From VXYL01 sp965243095 (GTDB lineage: Bacteria > Pseudomonadota > Gammaproteobacteria > Pseudomonadales > Azotimanducaceae): a stretch of 64,000 nt of DNA. Of this stretch, positions 61,844 to 64,000 are shown in pieces. The position numbers and the translations under genes were made by a program. How positions within the stretch are numbered: the first letter of the stretch is position 1; each line of letters starts with the position of its first letter. Location: positions 3,100,001 through 3,164,000 of the forward strand of contig OZ251530.1 of NCBI GenBank assembly GCA_965243095.1, read 5' to 3'. The notes below the pieces were generated by a model. That model was not told the origin of the DNA and made no database searches. It saw nothing but the letters and a program-made list of their open reading frames with translations.

Positions 61844-62780
61844 CGGCGAAGTCTTGGCCCCACGCCGCACGATAGCGGGTGGCGAAGTCGTCGCAATGGT
61901 GGAGCTGGGTGCCGACCACCTCCAGCGCCATCGCCGCGGTCACCGCTCCGGCGCGCGCCGCCACGCGCAGCGACGCTCCCTGCAAGCGCGCGTGCAGAAA
62001 GCCGCCGCGGAAGGCGTCGCCGCCGCCGGTGGGGTCCGCCACCGTCGCCGGCACAGCGCGCTCCTCGCCATCGCCCTCGGAGCCGGAGCGCCAGAACACG
62101 CCGCGCGCGCCCCGGGTCACCACCAGCGTGTCCAATTCGTCCAAGGCGTCGCTCGCCATGTCGCGCAGCGTCTCGTGCTCGAACTCGTTGACGAACACGG
62201 TGGTGGAAAGGCGGACCAAGCGCTGGGCGTCCGCCGCTTCGAAGTCGGTGATGTTCTGGCCGGGGTCGGTTAGGAACGGAACGCCGCACGCCGTCAAGAC
62301 CTCCGCCGCGGTGATCATGTTCGCCGGCAAGTCGGGCGCCAGCAGCGCTTGCCCGAAACGACCGCGCTCCACGAACCGCGCCAAACGATCGGCCCAATCC
62401 GCCACTCTCGAAGGCCCGCCGTAGAAGGCGGTGAACTGGTTGTCTTCGCGATCGGTGAACACGAACGCATGGGCGGAGTAGGGCGCCTCGGTGTGATTTA
62501 TGCCGCCGGTGTCCATGCCCAGCGCCTCCAGATGCGCCGCGTAGTCGGCGTCGTAGTCTTGGCCGACGAACACGAACGGCGCCGGGTCGTGGCCCAGCCG
62601 CCGCAGCGTGTAGGCGATGTTCATGGCGCACCCGCCAAAGCGCCGCTCGATGCGGCCTAGCTGCACCGAGAGGTTGATGCCGCGGTGCCGCGGCAGCGCC
62701 GAGAACGCGCCCGGATAACGGCCGATGTGATCGATGGCCAGCGTGCCGGTGACCAACACGCGGGCGGAGCTTTGCGGCAT
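61830..62780 (-). CDS. PfkB-family carbohydrate/nucleoside kinase
   Basis: 316 residues from the ATG at 62780; the upstream open frame runs through the palindromic repeat and is discarded. PfkB signatures: GGCAMNIAYTLRRLGHDPAP near residue 55 (motif 1) and TVADPTGGGDAFRGGFLHAR near 250 (motif 2, GxGD with the catalytic base). The sequence FVFVGQDYDADYAAHLEALG and VFTDREDNQFTAFY is of the adenosine-kinase/ribokinase sort. Because a NupC-type nucleoside transporter gene begins 175 bp away on the opposite strand, an adenosine- or nucleoside-kinase role is favoured, though sugar kinases cannot be excluded. Confidence 0.85.
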   Translation of the reverse strand: MPQSSARVLVTGTLAIDHIGRYPGAFSALPRHRGINLSVQLGRIERRFGGCAMNIAYTLRRLGHDPAPFVFVGQDYDADYAAHLEALGMDTGGINHTEAPYSAHAFVFTDREDNQFTAFYGGPSRVADWADRLARFVERGRFGQALLAPDLPANMITAAEVLTACGVPFLTDPGQNITDFEAADAQRLVRLSTTVFVNEFEHETLRDMASDALDELDTLVVTRGARGVFWRSGSEGDGEERAVPATVADPTGGGDAFRGGFLHARLQGASLRVAARAGAVTAAMALEVVGTQLHHCDDFATRYRAAWGQDFAGGQT

Positions 62781-62833
62781 AGGCGGTCGAACGCCGTGTG
62801 GTTTGCGGAGTGTATAGCGGTGTGGGTGGCAAG

Positions 62834-62904
62834 CCCTGGGAGCGCAGGCGTCTCGCCTGCATGCGGGCGGGACGCCCGCGTTCCCGGCACACGGACCGTG
62901 TGCC
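62834..62904. repeat. GC-rich double-palindrome repeat, copy 3, with adjoining perfect palindrome
   Basis: Palindromes GCGCAGGCGTCTCGCCTGC and GCGGGCGGGACGCCCGC flanked by CCCTGGGAG and TTCCCGG, as at 18400 and 27124. Immediately after, GGCACACGG-A-CCGTGTGCC (62886-62904) is a perfect 9-base inverted repeat around one base. The element lies in the divergent pfkB/nupC gap. Confidence 0.75.
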
Positions 62905-62954
62905 GCCACGCGGTCGGTTAGACTGATTGGCGAAACTATCCACCGAGGCGTTTC

Positions 62955-64000
62955 ATGCAAGCGTTCTTAGGCATCGCCGCCCTCGTGCTCATCGCTTGGC
63001 TGCTGGGCGAGCGGCGGCGGCAAGTGCGTTGGGCGCAAGTGGCGGCGGGGCTGGCGCTGCAGGCCGTGCTGGCGTTGCTGCTGTTGAACGTGCGCGCCGT
63101 GAGCGAGGCGCTGCTCCTGCTACGCCATGTGGTGGACGCGATGGGCGCCGCCACCACCGCCGGCACGTCGCTGGTGCTGGGTTTCCTCGGCGGTGCGCCG
63201 CTGCCGTTCACGCTCGCCGAGGGGCAGTCGTTCGACCCCATCTTCGGCTTTCGCATCCTGCCGCAGATCATGGTGTTCAGCGTGGTGTTCGCGCTGCTGT
63301 GGCACTGGCGGGTGCTGCAAGTGGTGATCCGCGGCTTCGCGTGGGCGCTGCGCAAGACGCTCGGTTTGGGCGGCGCCGCCGGCACCGCGGCGGCGTCCAG
63401 CGTTTTTCTCGGCTTGGCGGAAGCGCCGCTGCTCATTCGCGCCTACTTGAAGAGCCTGTCGCGCTCGGAGTTCTTCGTGGTCATCACCTGCTGCATGTCC
63501 ACGGTGGCGGGTTCCATCATGACCGCCTACGCGGCGATCCTCTCGCCGGTGGTTCCGGGCGCTTTGGGGCATGTGTTGGTGGCGTCCATGATCAACGTCG
63601 TCGGGGCGGTGACCATCGCCCGCATCATGGTGCCGGAAGAGGCCGCCGCCACCGCCGGCGACCTCGCCGAAGCGCTCAAGTACGACAGCGCGATGGACGC
63701 CATCAGCCGCGGCACCCTCGACGGCTTGCGCTTGGTGGCGAACGTGGCGGCGATGGTGATCGTACTGGTGTCGCTGGTGGCGCTGGTGAACTACGTGCTC
63801 GGCAAGTTCGACGTGTTCGGCGCGCCGCTGGCGCTGGAGCGCATCACCGGCTGGGCGTTCGCGCCCATCGCGTGGTTGATGGGGGTGCCGTGGGCGGAAG
63901 CCACGCAAGCCGGGTCCTTTCTCGGCACCAAGGTGATCTTGAACGAGTTCATCGCCTACCTGCAGTTCGCCGCCGCCGGCGATGCGCTTTCAGCGCAGAC
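62955..64000 (+). CDS. NupC/CNT-family nucleoside transporter, 3' end beyond window
   Basis: The concentrative nucleoside transporter family imports nucleosides with protons or sodium. The ATG at 62955 gives MQAFLGIAALVLIAWLLGE; the visible 348 residues contain about eight helices and the family blocks FGFRILPQIMVFSVVFALL, SSVFLGLAEAPLLIRAYLKS (the CNT GQTEAP-like loop), CMSTVAGSIMTAYAAIL and FLGTKVILNEFIAYLQF. The ~400-residue family length means only the last part is cut off. It is divergent from the PfkB-type kinase gene, which suggests linked nucleoside uptake and phosphorylation. Confidence 0.93.
   Translation, partial: MQAFLGIAALVLIAWLLGERRRQVRWAQVAAGLALQAVLALLLLNVRAVSEALLLLRHVVDAMGAATTAGTSLVLGFLGGAPLPFTLAEGQSFDPIFGFRILPQIMVFSVVFALLWHWRVLQVVIRGFAWALRKTLGLGGAAGTAAASSVFLGLAEAPLLIRAYLKSLSRSEFFVVITCCMSTVAGSIMTAYAAILSPVVPGALGHVLVASMINVVGAVTIARIMVPEEAAATAGDLAEALKYDSAMDAISRGTLDGLRLVANVAAMVIVLVSLVALVNYVLGKFDVFGAPLALERITGWAFAPIAWLMGVPWAEATQAGSFLGTKVILNEFIAYLQFAAAGDALSAQ

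Overview
The window is GC-rich chromosomal DNA, densely coded on both strands with many ATGA/GTGA stop-start overlaps. The housekeeping set (LptD-SurA-RsmA, AmgK-MurU, PyrG-KdsA-Eno-FtsB-Pcm, an NlpD-like protein, BioF-BioD-BioA) is what Gammaproteobacteria carry, so I infer an uncultured or little-studied gammaproteobacterium. No rRNA, CRISPR array, transposase or integrase was found. Gene orders are shortened relative to textbook relatives: no pdxA between surA and rsmA, and no ispD/ispF/truD/surE between ftsB and pcm.

Layout. 1-6210: envelope biogenesis (rsmA-surA-lptD leftwards, amgK-murU rightwards for cell-wall sugar recycling). 6228-8150: acetoacetyl-CoA synthetase. 8230-18103: a rightward overlapping run of three large polytopic membrane proteins, each ending in two copies of one shared extracytoplasmic-looking domain, followed by a secreted trypsin-like protease. 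18460-30518: a leftward run encoding an FG-GAP/TPR lipoprotein, a membrane pentaheme cytochrome c with TPRs, an ASPIC/UnbV FG-GAP protein, PPK2, and a secreted leucine-rich-repeat protein that shares its C-terminal modules with the protease. 30642-31415: a HEPN-like two-gene unit. 31526-34829: tRNA-Asn and the biotin genes. 34931-44764: pyrG-kdsA-[island]-eno-ftsB-pcm-DUF368-nlpD. 44784-49739: a decayed ImmA/XRE gene, a glycosyltransferase-like membrane protein, a CBM9/DUF5916 outer-membrane-type protein and tRNA-Pro. 49952-56957: an exported TldD/TldE-like pair and a single-chain restriction-modification enzyme. 56991-64000: a membrane coiled-coil protein, a histone-deacetylase-like/ankyrin/sirtuin group, a DUF4143 ATPase, a small P-loop kinase, a PfkB sugar or nucleoside kinase and the start of a NupC-type nucleoside transporter.

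The strongest candidate for a new system is a 3.1-kb, three-gene island inserted exactly at the kdsA/eno junction and bounded by a perfect 25-bp direct repeat (37417-37441 and 40545-40569). It has its own good sigma70-type promoter. It encodes a small MqsR-like protein, a YgiT-type zinc-finger/HTH protein, and a MinD-like KGGVGRT NTPase with a helical-repeat middle and a C-terminal domain I believe is DUF7662. The last gene takes its final codons and stop from the right repeat and overlaps the eno start codon, so an essential gene is now coupled to the island. Second-tier candidates are the six-copy C-terminal domain of the 8.2-15.3 kb membrane proteins, the cytochrome/FG-GAP/TPR cluster and the HEPN pair.

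Two dispersed repeat families are also present. One is an element of about 103 bp beside rsmA and at the end of the TldE-like gene. The other is a GC-rich double palindrome found between genes at four places.
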